In this document: piece by piece, positions 51,124 through 59,256 of the stretch | How the letters are laid out: each line of letters starts with the position of its first letter | Position numbering within the stretch: the first letter of the stretch is position 1 | Source: Sphaerothrix gracilis | Lineage (GTDB): Bacteria; Cyanobacteriota; Cyanobacteriia; Phormidesmidales; Phormidesmidaceae | DNA length: 64,000 bases | Assembly (NCBI RefSeq): GCF_030405905.1 | Contig: NZ_JASATW010000023.1 | Coordinates: 32,727 to 96,726, forward strand | Reading direction: 5' to 3' | Position numbers and translations under genes: made by a program | Notes under the pieces: generated by a model | Database searches by the model: none | Seen by the model: only the letters and a program-made list of their open reading frames with translations | Told to the model about the DNA's origin: nothing

Positions 51124-52181
51124 AACTGATTATTGTCTACTAGCAATGCTTCAACTAAACGACTGGGACGAGCCATATGATCAAAGCCGATGGGAGGCGC
51201 GTTACCATCACAAATGGCCCGATAGGTTTGATCTAAAAGCCGATGTAGCCCTTCGTATGGCGTTTTCTGCATAACTTTGCGCCTAAAGTTGCGAACGCTA
51301 GCGCTGATAAACTCGCGTCCTGTCAGAAAATGATTGACCAAAGGCGTTAATTGTTTACCAGCACTGCGAGGTTTGACGCAGCGTAGGTAAGGCTGAAACA
51401 AATCGGTTTCAGCATAGCCGTTGGAACCCCGGACACAGAGATAAAAGCAGTCTGGTTGGGTACGGCAGCTAAAGCGAATACGGCTGTGGAGAGTGTCACT
51501 AATCAGGAGCGCGTCAAGATCGTCATATTTAAACAGATCCCCCCCGCCATGATTACTCCAGGCAGCGCTAATGCGGTCAAAGCTAGCTTCCGGAGCAAAG
51601 GCAAAGACTAAATAGCAGAGGTGAGTAATGAAGTCGTGAATTACACCAGCAGGTAGTTTGTGAACTGGGCTAGGCAAATTCTCGTCAGCATAGCGCCCGC
51701 CACCCCGGATATCTAAGGCTAATCGCACTTCTATTTCTTGGACATCGCCCAGTTCTCCTGCCGCAATCAGGCGCTGAATTTCTAGAATGGGCTGGTTGAA
51801 GCGATAGTTCTGGTCTTCAATCAGGTAGCGATCGCACTGCTGGGCCAGTTCCCACAAATCCTTGAAGTCGTCATAGCCCAGCGTGATGGGTTTCTCGCAA
51901 ATAACGTGAGCGCCAGCTTTGAGGCAATCACTGGCCATGCTTTTATGAAGCTGAGGCGGTGTCAAGATGTGGACCACATCTGGTTTTGCCGTCGCCAGCA
52001 TTTCCCGATAGTCCGTGAAAGCCGCCGCCGCTTGAAACTGCTCGGCTGCGTAATCGGCCGCCGCCGGAGATAAATCGCAAACCCCTACTAGCTCAGAGAG
52101 TTCGGAGGTCTTGAGAAAGGAAAGGTGCTCTTTGGAAATTAAACCAGTCCCGATGACTGCAGCTCTTAAGGTTGCTGCCAT
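51120..52181 (-). CDS. Gfo/Idh/MocA-family sugar oxidoreductase
   Basis: A 353-residue NAD(P)-dependent dehydrogenase. The N-terminal Rossmann loop is AAVIGTGLISKEHLSFL, and the EKP motif is intact in AHVICEKPITLGYDDF. The C-terminal barrel contains YRFNQPILEIQRL and GVIHDFITHLCYL with the catalytic-region His. A nucleotide-sugar substrate is likely, given the coupled epimerase and the surrounding glycosyltransferases. I use ATG 52181; an upstream TTG would add seven residues. Confidence 0.83.
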   Translation of the reverse strand: MAATLRAAVIGTGLISKEHLSFLKTSELSELVGVCDLSPAAADYAAEQFQAAAAFTDYREMLATAKPDVVHILTPPQLHKSMASDCLKAGAHVICEKPITLGYDDFKDLWELAQQCDRYLIEDQNYRFNQPILEIQRLIAAGELGDVQEIEVRLALDIRGGGRYADENLPSPVHKLPAGVIHDFITHLCYLVFAFAPEASFDRISAAWSNHGGGDLFKYDDLDALLISDTLHSRIRFSCRTQPDCFYLCVRGSNGYAETDLFQPYLRCVKPRSAGKQLTPLVNHFLTGREFISASVRNFRRKVMQKTPYEGLHRLLDQTYRAICDGNAPPIGFDHMARPSRLVEALLVDNNQL

Positions 52182-52268
52182 TATTGAATAACTCCAGAAC
52201 AACTTTTAGATAACTTAATCACTATAGATTTACGCTTTAGGCTTCCCAAATTTTGCTTAGACAACCTT

Positions 52269-53273
52269 TCAACTAGCGGCAGCCTTATACTCAATCAGAG
52301 TCGCCTGCTTGCCTCGCCACTTGTTTAGGATATATTTCATCTGTCCTAAGACCTGCGGAAATTTAGAGAGTACGCAATAGAAGCTATAGAGTCTTGCTTG
52401 GGCAGGCAAATCCCCATAGCCCCGGCGATACTGATAAATGCGCCATGCTAGCAGCGGGTACGCTAGCCCTAGCAGTAGGCTGACACCTGAAGTTGGCCAG
52501 GCCAGGCCCAACGACAACAAGGGAATAAGTGCGCCCCAAAGCCAGCCGCTTCTAGCTTGACGAATCATATACTGTTCGGGAGAATTTCCGTACATGCTCT
52601 TACCTTCTGCGATCGCCCATCCCCCTCGCACAGACCGCCGCCACCACTGGCTAAACTTCAGCATGGCCGCGTCGTGTAAAGTCATATCAGCATCGATGCG
52701 CAAAATTTTCCATTCTTGCTGCCGCAGGCGAATACACATCTCTGGCTCCTCGCCGCAAATCAGAGTGGGATTGTAGCCACCAACTGTTTGAATAGCTGCG
52801 GTTCGCATCAGAGCATCTCCACCACAGAAATCCGCTTCTCCCACAGGCGTATTCCACTCCATATCTGCTAGCTGATTATAAGGAGAAGCTTGAGGAAACC
52901 GTTCCCGTCGCCGACCACAGACAATAGCCACTTCATGCCGATGAGACAGTGCCTCTACGGCCTGCTCTAACCACCCTGGCAGCAGCTCACAATCCCCGTC
53001 AATGAACTGGACGTAGCTCAGGGATGGAAAGTTGCTGACTAAGTAGTCAAAGCCGGCATTACGCCCCCTCGCCATCGTGAAGGGTTGAGACATATCTAGC
53101 TCAATGACGTGTGCCCCCAGTGATTTGGCTGCTGCTACACTGCCATCGGTTGAGCCAGAATCTACATACACGGTAGGAAGCCGCTCAGATAGCTGCGTAG
53201 AAAGCGACTTGAGGCAGCGGATCAGTCGGTCTCCCTCGTTTCGGCCAATGACGACAACACCAACAGAACTCAT
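52269..53273 (-). CDS. Glycosyltransferase family 2
   Basis: A 334-residue GT-A enzyme. The nucleotide-binding start is VGVVVIGRNEGDRLIRCLKSL, followed by YVDSGSTDGSVAAAK, MARGRNAGF and the metal-binding FIDGDCELLPGW. CGGDALMRTAA and EEPEMCIRLRQQ give the acceptor and catalytic regions. Hydrophobic segments at about 237-275 (GALIPLLSLGLAW, LLLGLAYPLLAW) anchor it to the inner membrane. ATG 53273 is preferred to an upstream GTG. It is the first gene of the minus-strand run. Confidence 0.88.
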   Translation of the reverse strand: MSSVGVVVIGRNEGDRLIRCLKSLSTQLSERLPTVYVDSGSTDGSVAAAKSLGAHVIELDMSQPFTMARGRNAGFDYLVSNFPSLSYVQFIDGDCELLPGWLEQAVEALSHRHEVAIVCGRRRERFPQASPYNQLADMEWNTPVGEADFCGGDALMRTAAIQTVGGYNPTLICGEEPEMCIRLRQQEWKILRIDADMTLHDAAMLKFSQWWRRSVRGGWAIAEGKSMYGNSPEQYMIRQARSGWLWGALIPLLSLGLAWPTSGVSLLLGLAYPLLAWRIYQYRRGYGDLPAQARLYSFYCVLSKFPQVLGQMKYILNKWRGKQATLIEYKAAAS

Positions 53274-53710
53274 AGAAAATACGGAATCCACATGAAGTTA
53301 GCTAAAACTACCCTTAGCCTATATGTAAGCTAACGGCATATTTGAAGCCCATCCGAACTACTGTTTAATCTTCACTGAGTCTTTAACTAAAGCAACAGTA
53401 AATCCAGTTAGAGCGGGAACATAACCTGTGCCATCAGAATCTTTTCCTGTAGGCATTCGCAGTCTTTCAGGTTGAGCAAAAACACTTCTTTGCCATTTTT
53501 TTATAATCTTGAAATCGGGAGGGAATAATGGCTATGTTACCAATGCGCTTGTGATTGCCTTTCATAAGGAAAAATCATCTTCTGGGAAAATCTGCATCCG
53601 TCTTACGGAGTAGAATCAGAAAATTGACTACTTATAGTGCAGTTTTATAGTGCAGTTTCGCAATTTAATGTTTTATCAGTTTTACAAAGAGTTCAGGCTA
53701 GCTCTAAAAG
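53274..53710. other. Divergent region in the middle of the polysaccharide locus
   Basis: A 437-nt AT-rich spacer between the GT2 gene (minus) and a GT4-like gene (plus), which should hold the promoters of both arms of the locus. TAGTGCAGTTT occurs twice in tandem at about 53636-53656 (ATAGTGCAGTTTtATAGTGCAGTTT). A minus-strand open frame of about 55 codons ends at 53358 but resembles nothing I know. Confidence 0.4.
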
Positions 53711-54919
53711 ATGGATTCTAAATCAAAACGACTTTTGATTGTCCTGTATGCCGGAGACTATCGGGAAGCTTACTACCGACTAGCTAATGGGCAGAGTGAA
53801 ACTTACCATGCTCATCGCTATGCCATTGAGTCAATTTCTAAGCTTGGCAAGCAAATTGATGAAGCTGCTGTTTTGTGCTGCTATTCAAAAGAACCCTACA
53901 ACGAACTTGTCGAACCAGGATTTCGCGTCATTGGCACAGGGTTCGATCGGAATCAGGCAGCTAAGCACTTGATCAAGTTTATCGCCGATCAACGTCCAAC
54001 TCACTTAGTTGTCCGTGCCCCGATTAAAGAAATTCTTCAGTGGGGTATTGCTCATGGCATTCATACCATCACGCTCTTAGCAGATTCCTTTCAAAATCAA
54101 AGCCTGAAACACAAATTTAGAAATTTTCAGCTTGCTCGGCTATTAAACAATCCGCAGATTGAATGGGTTGGCAATCATGGCGTAAATGCCTGCCAAAACT
54201 TACAACAGATTGGCGTCAAACCTAGCAAAATTGTTCCTTGGGATTGGGTTTACAGCATTACACCTAGCCACTACACGGCTAAGCATCTGCCTCAAAGGCA
54301 AAAGCCCTGGGAACTGGTCTACGTTGGCTCAATTAGCGAGGCTAAGGGAGTTAGCGACCTGATTGAAGCAGTCAGCATCCTTAAGCAACAGGGAGTTGCT
54401 GCAAAACTCAAGATTGCGGGTAAAGGAAATCTGACCCCGTTTCATCAACAAATATCTAAGCTGAATCTTGAAGCAGAAGTATCGTTTTTGGGCTTAGTTG
54501 CTCACAACTCGGTTATTGACTTAATGAGAAATTCCGACTTTGTATTGGTGCCTAGCCGCCCAGAATACCCGGAAGGATTTCCTTTAACTATTTATGAAGG
54601 GTTTTGCTCCCGTACGCCGATTATTGCCTCAGATCATCCTATGTTCCGTCACAACCTGGTACATCAGGAAAATGCCATGATCTATGCTGCTGCAAAGCCT
54701 CAAGCGCTAGCAAAAGCGGTTACGACCTTGATCAACAATCCAGATCTTTATCATCAACTCTCAAAAAATTCAGAACAGGCTTGGCAAGCATTACAGGTTC
54801 CAGTTAAATGGGCAGACTTGATTCAGCAATGGTTAATGCCGGCTCCAGATTTAGGAGAAAAATGGATTCAAAAGCACTGTCTTAGCTCATACTCCTATAG
54901 AAAGACTAAAAAGACTTAA
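53711..54919 (+). CDS. Glycosyltransferase, GT4-like
   Basis: A 402-residue GT-B enzyme. The donor half shows ELVYVGSISEAKGVSDLIEAV, KLKIAGKGNLTPFHQQI, and FVLVPSRPEYPEGFPLTIYE with GFCSRTPIIASDHP, the GT4 sugar-nucleotide motif. The N-terminal half is less conserved. The acceptor and linkage are unknown. A sulfotransferase gene follows 43 nt downstream on the same strand, suggesting that the added sugar is then sulfated. AT-rich with no HIP1 site. Confidence 0.83.
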   Translation: MDSKSKRLLIVLYAGDYREAYYRLANGQSETYHAHRYAIESISKLGKQIDEAAVLCCYSKEPYNELVEPGFRVIGTGFDRNQAAKHLIKFIADQRPTHLVVRAPIKEILQWGIAHGIHTITLLADSFQNQSLKHKFRNFQLARLLNNPQIEWVGNHGVNACQNLQQIGVKPSKIVPWDWVYSITPSHYTAKHLPQRQKPWELVYVGSISEAKGVSDLIEAVSILKQQGVAAKLKIAGKGNLTPFHQQISKLNLEAEVSFLGLVAHNSVIDLMRNSDFVLVPSRPEYPEGFPLTIYEGFCSRTPIIASDHPMFRHNLVHQENAMIYAAAKPQALAKAVTTLINNPDLYHQLSKNSEQAWQALQVPVKWADLIQQWLMPAPDLGEKWIQKHCLSSYSYRKTKKT

Positions 54920-54962
54920 CTTTAAATATTTTCAATCCCCTTTCAAACTTTAGGAGAAGTGT

Positions 54963-55820
54963 ATGAAACCTAACTTTTTAATCATCGGTGCTTCTAAGTG
55001 TGCGACCACGTCAATTAGCAATCTATTGGCTCAGCATCCAGAAATTTTTGTGATCAGCAAGGAAACAAGATTTTTTTCGGAAGATCAAATTTTTGCCAAA
55101 GGCACTGACTGGTATGAGTCGCTTTACAAAGACGGTGAGGCATACAAAGCTAGGGGAGATAGAAACAATCTTTACACAATGAAGGAAGTATTTCCTGATA
55201 CGGTTGAAAGAATTTTTGCGTATAATCCAGATTTTAAGTTAATTTACTGCGTTCGCAATCCGATTCACAGAATTGAATCCTATTGGCTGCAAATTCGTTC
55301 TCACGGCGGGGAAGATGTTCACTATGACTTCAACGAAGCCGTCCACTTAAACAGAGAGTGGCTGGTAGATGCTTCTAACTACTGGCAGCAAATCAACGCT
55401 TTCAGAAAGTACTTTTCAGATGATCAGATTATGATTGTCTTTTACGAAGACTTCAGAAAAAGCAATCAAGGCGTCCTTAAAGAATGCTATAAGTTTCTGG
55501 AAGTCGATCCCCACTTTTCTTTTTCTCAAGAGCAAATTCACTTGAATCCTTCCGCTGGTAAAAAAATACCGTCAAGTGCCCTGTCCAAGCTACGTCAATA
55601 TCCTCTGCTTCGCACTGGCGCTAAAATAATTCCTCCCTCTATTCGTAAACCTTTGAAACAGAAGCTTTTCTTCAAATCTTCTACCGGAAAACCGACTTGG
55701 AAGCCAGAAACGCTAGAATGGGCACTTAAAGAGATTTCAGAAGATACTAATAAATTTTTGGAATTTTATGGTAAAAGCGATCGCTTTTGGGATTTAAAAG
55801 CAGTTGATGTCTTGAAATAG
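54963..55820 (+). CDS. PAPS-dependent sulfotransferase (carbohydrate type)
   Basis: A 285-residue sulfotransferase of the heparan/NodH-like group. The 5'-phosphosulfate loop is FLIIGASKCATTSISNLLAQ (residues 5-24), followed by KETRFFSEDQIFAKGTDWY, which matches the KE..FF...Y..G..WY pattern. The 3'-phosphate block is LIYCVRNPIHRIESYWLQI. MIVFYEDFR is the usual next block. A good ribosome-binding site (AGGAGAAG) precedes the ATG. It should transfer sulfate from PAPS to a sugar hydroxyl in the cytoplasm before export. Confidence 0.88.
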   Translation: MKPNFLIIGASKCATTSISNLLAQHPEIFVISKETRFFSEDQIFAKGTDWYESLYKDGEAYKARGDRNNLYTMKEVFPDTVERIFAYNPDFKLIYCVRNPIHRIESYWLQIRSHGGEDVHYDFNEAVHLNREWLVDASNYWQQINAFRKYFSDDQIMIVFYEDFRKSNQGVLKECYKFLEVDPHFSFSQEQIHLNPSAGKKIPSSALSKLRQYPLLRTGAKIIPPSIRKPLKQKLFFKSSTGKPTWKPETLEWALKEISEDTNKFLEFYGKSDRFWDLKAVDVLK

Positions 55821-55947
55821 CGGCTTATTTGAAGACTTAATGTCGAAAGTCTCAAGTTTAGTCAATAAGACAAACTTCTTAATAATATTTACTAAAAATG
55901 CTGCTTAAATATTTCCGAATACATCGTATGAGTATAAATTTGAGCTT

Positions 55948-57144
55948 ATGAAAATTGATCTTGAACGAATAGAAAAAATTCTTTCAGGATTGATGCTTCT
56001 GTTTTTTACAGGTGGTCTTTCCCCCTTTTTACCAGGTTCTGCTCTTTCATTAATTAGATATAGCGTTCCTGTTTTCTTTGCTTTTTTATTAATAGCTAGA
56101 ACTTCGTTAACAATTCGCTCTATAAAACGAGGCTTCTTTATTTGGCTGCTTATTCTGCTAGCAGTCGCCTCATTCTTGTGGTCGGAAATTCCGGCAATTA
56201 CAGCTGGTTCTATCAGATCTGAGCTGATTCCAATGACGATCTTTAGCTTATACTTTGCCTCTCGCTTCACCGTGAAAGAGCAGCTCAAGATTGTCGCTGT
56301 CACCCTCGGAACAGGTGCTCTATTGAGCCTTTTTGTTGTCGTCACGAATCCTGGAATTGGCGTCCATCTCGACGGTAAACACGCAGGAGCTTGGAAGGGA
56401 ATATACGGTAACAAAAATGGCTTCTCTGCGCACATGGCCCTGACGCTAGTGAGCTTTTTTGTATTGACGGTAAGCAATGCTAATAAGGCAGAAGCCTGGC
56501 TTGGCCGTATAGGAGTTTTAGTCTCAATTGCGCTGATTATTTTATCAACTTCGAAGACGGGTCTAATTGTATTTATTGTTGTTTTGCTAATACTTTCTAT
56601 TTATAGATTTTATCGCTGGAAGGGCAAGCAAACAGTTTTGTTGCTGGATATAGGAACTATGTTCGCCGCAGGGATTACTGTGGTAATGACTAGCTTTTGG
56701 AATACGATTCTGTTTAGTTTAGGACGAGATCCTACCTTGTCAGGGCGTACGCTGATTTGGGAAGCAGCCCGGGAGAAAATCGCGGCTAATCCCCTGTTGG
56801 GCTACGGCAGGATGGCCTTCTGGGCACCCGGAAGCCCTCATGCCGTTTATGTTGGCTCTAATGTTTCACGCAATTATATTCCATCTCACGCTCATAATGG
56901 TTTCTATGATTTAGCACTCTCTCTAGGTCTTATTGGACTTGGTTTATTTTTTATTGGCTTTCTCATAACTTATGCCCATGCTTTAAAAAGAGCCTATGCG
57001 GCAAGTTCACCTGAAAGTTTTTGGCCGTTGGCATTTTTGACACTACTGCTGATGTATAACATGACTGAAAGTACTCTTATGAGATCTGTAAATATATACT
57101 GGGTTCTCTATGTGGCAACAGTTTTATCGGTCAAGCTGAGATAA
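55948..57144 (+). CDS. O-antigen ligase/polymerase-like (Wzy_C) membrane protein
   Basis: A 398-residue polytopic membrane protein with about ten hydrophobic helices. The periplasmic loop has the Wzy_C marks SGRTLIWEAAREKI, NPLLGYGRMAF and SHAHNGFYDLALSLGLIG, the last being the His-Asn motif of O-antigen ligases and exopolysaccharide polymerases. In this setting it most likely polymerises repeat units outside the inner membrane. It sits between two sulfotransferase genes on the same strand. A Wzx flippase gene is not seen. Confidence 0.82.
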   Translation: MKIDLERIEKILSGLMLLFFTGGLSPFLPGSALSLIRYSVPVFFAFLLIARTSLTIRSIKRGFFIWLLILLAVASFLWSEIPAITAGSIRSELIPMTIFSLYFASRFTVKEQLKIVAVTLGTGALLSLFVVVTNPGIGVHLDGKHAGAWKGIYGNKNGFSAHMALTLVSFFVLTVSNANKAEAWLGRIGVLVSIALIILSTSKTGLIVFIVVLLILSIYRFYRWKGKQTVLLLDIGTMFAAGITVVMTSFWNTILFSLGRDPTLSGRTLIWEAAREKIAANPLLGYGRMAFWAPGSPHAVYVGSNVSRNYIPSHAHNGFYDLALSLGLIGLGLFFIGFLITYAHALKRAYAASSPESFWPLAFLTLLLMYNMTESTLMRSVNIYWVLYVATVLSVKLR

Positions 57145-57235
57145 AAATATAAAAAACGTTTTTAACCAGAGAATTGTTTAACCCAAAACAAACTTTGGTT
57201 TTTTGCTATGAATATACTTTCTTCTTGCAAGGGAA

Positions 57236-58114
57236 ATGAATACTATTAAGCCTGACTTTATCATTATCGGTGCTATGAAGTGTGCAACGACAACGCTTCA
57301 TGAGCAGCTAGTAGCTCAGCCTCACATTTTTATGTCAACTCCTAAGGAGCCGAACTTTTTTAGTGACGATAGTGAATATGATAAAGGAATTGACTGGTAT
57401 TCCAGTCTGTTCGCCGAGGCTAAAGCTGAAGATCTCTGCGGCGAGGCTAGCACTCACTATACTAAGTTACCAACTTATCCCCAAGCGGTTGAACGCCTTA
57501 AATCTCATGTGCCCGATGCCAAGCTAATTTATATGATGCGGCATCCGGTTGATCGGCTTGTTTCCCACTACATCCATGAGTGGACACAACGGGTAATTTC
57601 AACGGATATCAACTCGGCACTTAGCACTCACCCAGAACTAATTGCCTATAGCCAATACAGCTATCAGCTCCAGCCGTTTTTCGAGGCTTTTGGTAGAGAG
57701 CAAGTTTTGCCGGTTTTCTTTGAACGGTTCTGTGTTCATCCGCAATCAGAATTGGAGCGTATTTGCAGATTTATTGGCTATCCGGGACATCCTGTTTGGC
57801 AAGACGAGTTCGAGCGAGGTAATGCGTCAACGGAAAGACTGCGACGCAGCGCTTGGCGGGACTTGCTGGTTGAAGCTCCCGTGCTCAAACAAATTCGTAA
57901 ACAGTTTGTGCCCAAGGAGTTTCGCAACTGGATCAAAAGCTGGTGGACCTTAAAGGAAAAACCGCAGCTTTCTGCAGATAATCTAGCGCTCTTAAAAGAA
58001 AAATTTGATCCCGACCTCAATATATTAGGAAATTGGCTAGGCTGGGAACTAGACTACGACAATTTCAAGGAAACTGTTAGAGATCGGGTGCCTGCTTGGG
58101 AAATCTCCGAGTAA
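57236..58114 (+). CDS. PAPS-dependent sulfotransferase (carbohydrate type)
   Basis: A 292-residue sulfotransferase related to the one at 54963. Its 5'-phosphosulfate loop is FIIIGAMKCATTTLHEQLVA (residues 8-27), followed by STPKEPNFFSDDSEYDKGID, the KEP.FF motif. The 3'-phosphate block is LIYMMRHPVDRLVSHYIHEW. QVLPVFFERFCVHPQSEL is the conserved later block. It probably sulfates a different position or sugar of the same polymer. It follows the polymerase by 91 nt. Confidence 0.9.
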   Translation: MNTIKPDFIIIGAMKCATTTLHEQLVAQPHIFMSTPKEPNFFSDDSEYDKGIDWYSSLFAEAKAEDLCGEASTHYTKLPTYPQAVERLKSHVPDAKLIYMMRHPVDRLVSHYIHEWTQRVISTDINSALSTHPELIAYSQYSYQLQPFFEAFGREQVLPVFFERFCVHPQSELERICRFIGYPGHPVWQDEFERGNASTERLRRSAWRDLLVEAPVLKQIRKQFVPKEFRNWIKSWWTLKEKPQLSADNLALLKEKFDPDLNILGNWLGWELDYDNFKETVRDRVPAWEISE

Positions 58115-58187
58115 TAGATAGACAACCTAATTCTATTGGTCATCTTATCATATGTACATTTGACTAAGATTTTTTCTACTTAGCTAT

Positions 58188-59240
58188 ATGCATAACTCTT
58201 CTAGTAGCTTAGAAACGGTTATAAAAAGCACTGCGCGGGTTGTTGGCCATTCGACTGCGCCCGTTATCGTTGTGGGTCTGCCCAGGAGCGGTTCATCTTA
58301 TTTGGCCCATGTCCTGTCTTGTTTAGATGACTGGTTCGTATTTGATGATTTGTATCCCTATCAGAAAGCGGCTGCTTTAGGAATTTCTACTTCCTCGAAC
58401 CTGGCTGAGAATCAGCAACTGCTTGAAAAGCTGATCAACTCACTGACCTGGCAGTTGCGAGCAAAAATTAAGTTTGAGGAAAATTTCTATATTCCTGAGT
58501 TAAGCCTAGAAGATACGTTTGATATGGAGCGATCGCTCCTGCAAGCGTTAAATACTAATCCGCTTACTTGGTCTCAGGTGTTGGAAGAATGGATGATGCG
58601 GCTGGCGCGGCACTGCGGCAAACATCGTTGGGGCTACAAAACGCCGCAGGACTTTATGCATATGGATGAGCTAACTGACACCTTTCCAGGCGTAAAGTTC
58701 ATCTATATTTTGCGAGATCCGCGCAAGATGATGCGCTCCTTCAAGGGCCTGCCTCGCGTCAAAACCCACGGTAGCCAAGACGGGGAATCGCGTCAGTATC
58801 ACCCCGTTGTTTATTCTCTGTACTGGAAAAAGGCTTATGAGAAGGTGCAAGACTTTATTCAACGAGGACGGGCGCCGGTTGAAGTTGTCAAGTTTGAAGA
58901 CCTGGTGAAAACGCCTGAGGCTGTAGCCGATCGCTTAGCGGCTTTTCTAGACACTCAAGTGTGCGGGCAAGTTGCCTTAGACAAGCGGAATTCTTCGTTT
59001 AAGGGAAGTTCTTCTAAAGAACTGACTCAAACTGAGATGATGATTTGCGAGCGGATTGCGGGTTCCTGTATGCGGTCAGCCGGTTATGAGCTACATCATC
59101 CGCGTCCCAACGGTTTGGACATTATAGATTTGCTAAACACATCAGCGATTTTTACCACCTATCAGGTTCAACGGCTAGTCACGGATAAGCGAGCAAGAGC
59201 CTCAATTCTGACTTTTCTTCAGAGTTTGTTGGGCAAGTAA
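58188..59240 (+). CDS. Sulfotransferase family protein
   Basis: A 350-residue sulfotransferase of a different subgroup from the two before it. The 5'-phosphosulfate loop is VIVVGLPRSGSSYLAHVLS (residues 26-44), and the 3'-phosphate block is FIYILRDPRKMMRSFKGLP. VEVVKFEDLVKTPEAVADRLAAFL is the conserved C-terminal block. GYKTPQDFMHMDELTDTFPG, before the 3' block, resembles the Sulfotransfer_3 type. It is the last gene of the plus-strand arm and has a more core-like composition with one HIP1 site. Confidence 0.84.
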   Translation: MHNSSSSLETVIKSTARVVGHSTAPVIVVGLPRSGSSYLAHVLSCLDDWFVFDDLYPYQKAAALGISTSSNLAENQQLLEKLINSLTWQLRAKIKFEENFYIPELSLEDTFDMERSLLQALNTNPLTWSQVLEEWMMRLARHCGKHRWGYKTPQDFMHMDELTDTFPGVKFIYILRDPRKMMRSFKGLPRVKTHGSQDGESRQYHPVVYSLYWKKAYEKVQDFIQRGRAPVEVVKFEDLVKTPEAVADRLAAFLDTQVCGQVALDKRNSSFKGSSSKELTQTEMMICERIAGSCMRSAGYELHHPRPNGLDIIDLLNTSAIFTTYQVQRLVTDKRARASILTFLQSLLGK

Positions 59241-59256
59241 ATCTGTCGTGAGCGGC

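Noticed and set aside
53358..53530. Minus-strand open frame of about 55 codons with possible start at MPTGKDSDGTGY
   Set aside because: It resembles no family I know, has no ribosome-binding site and lies in an AT-rich promoter region; I cannot separate it from chance.
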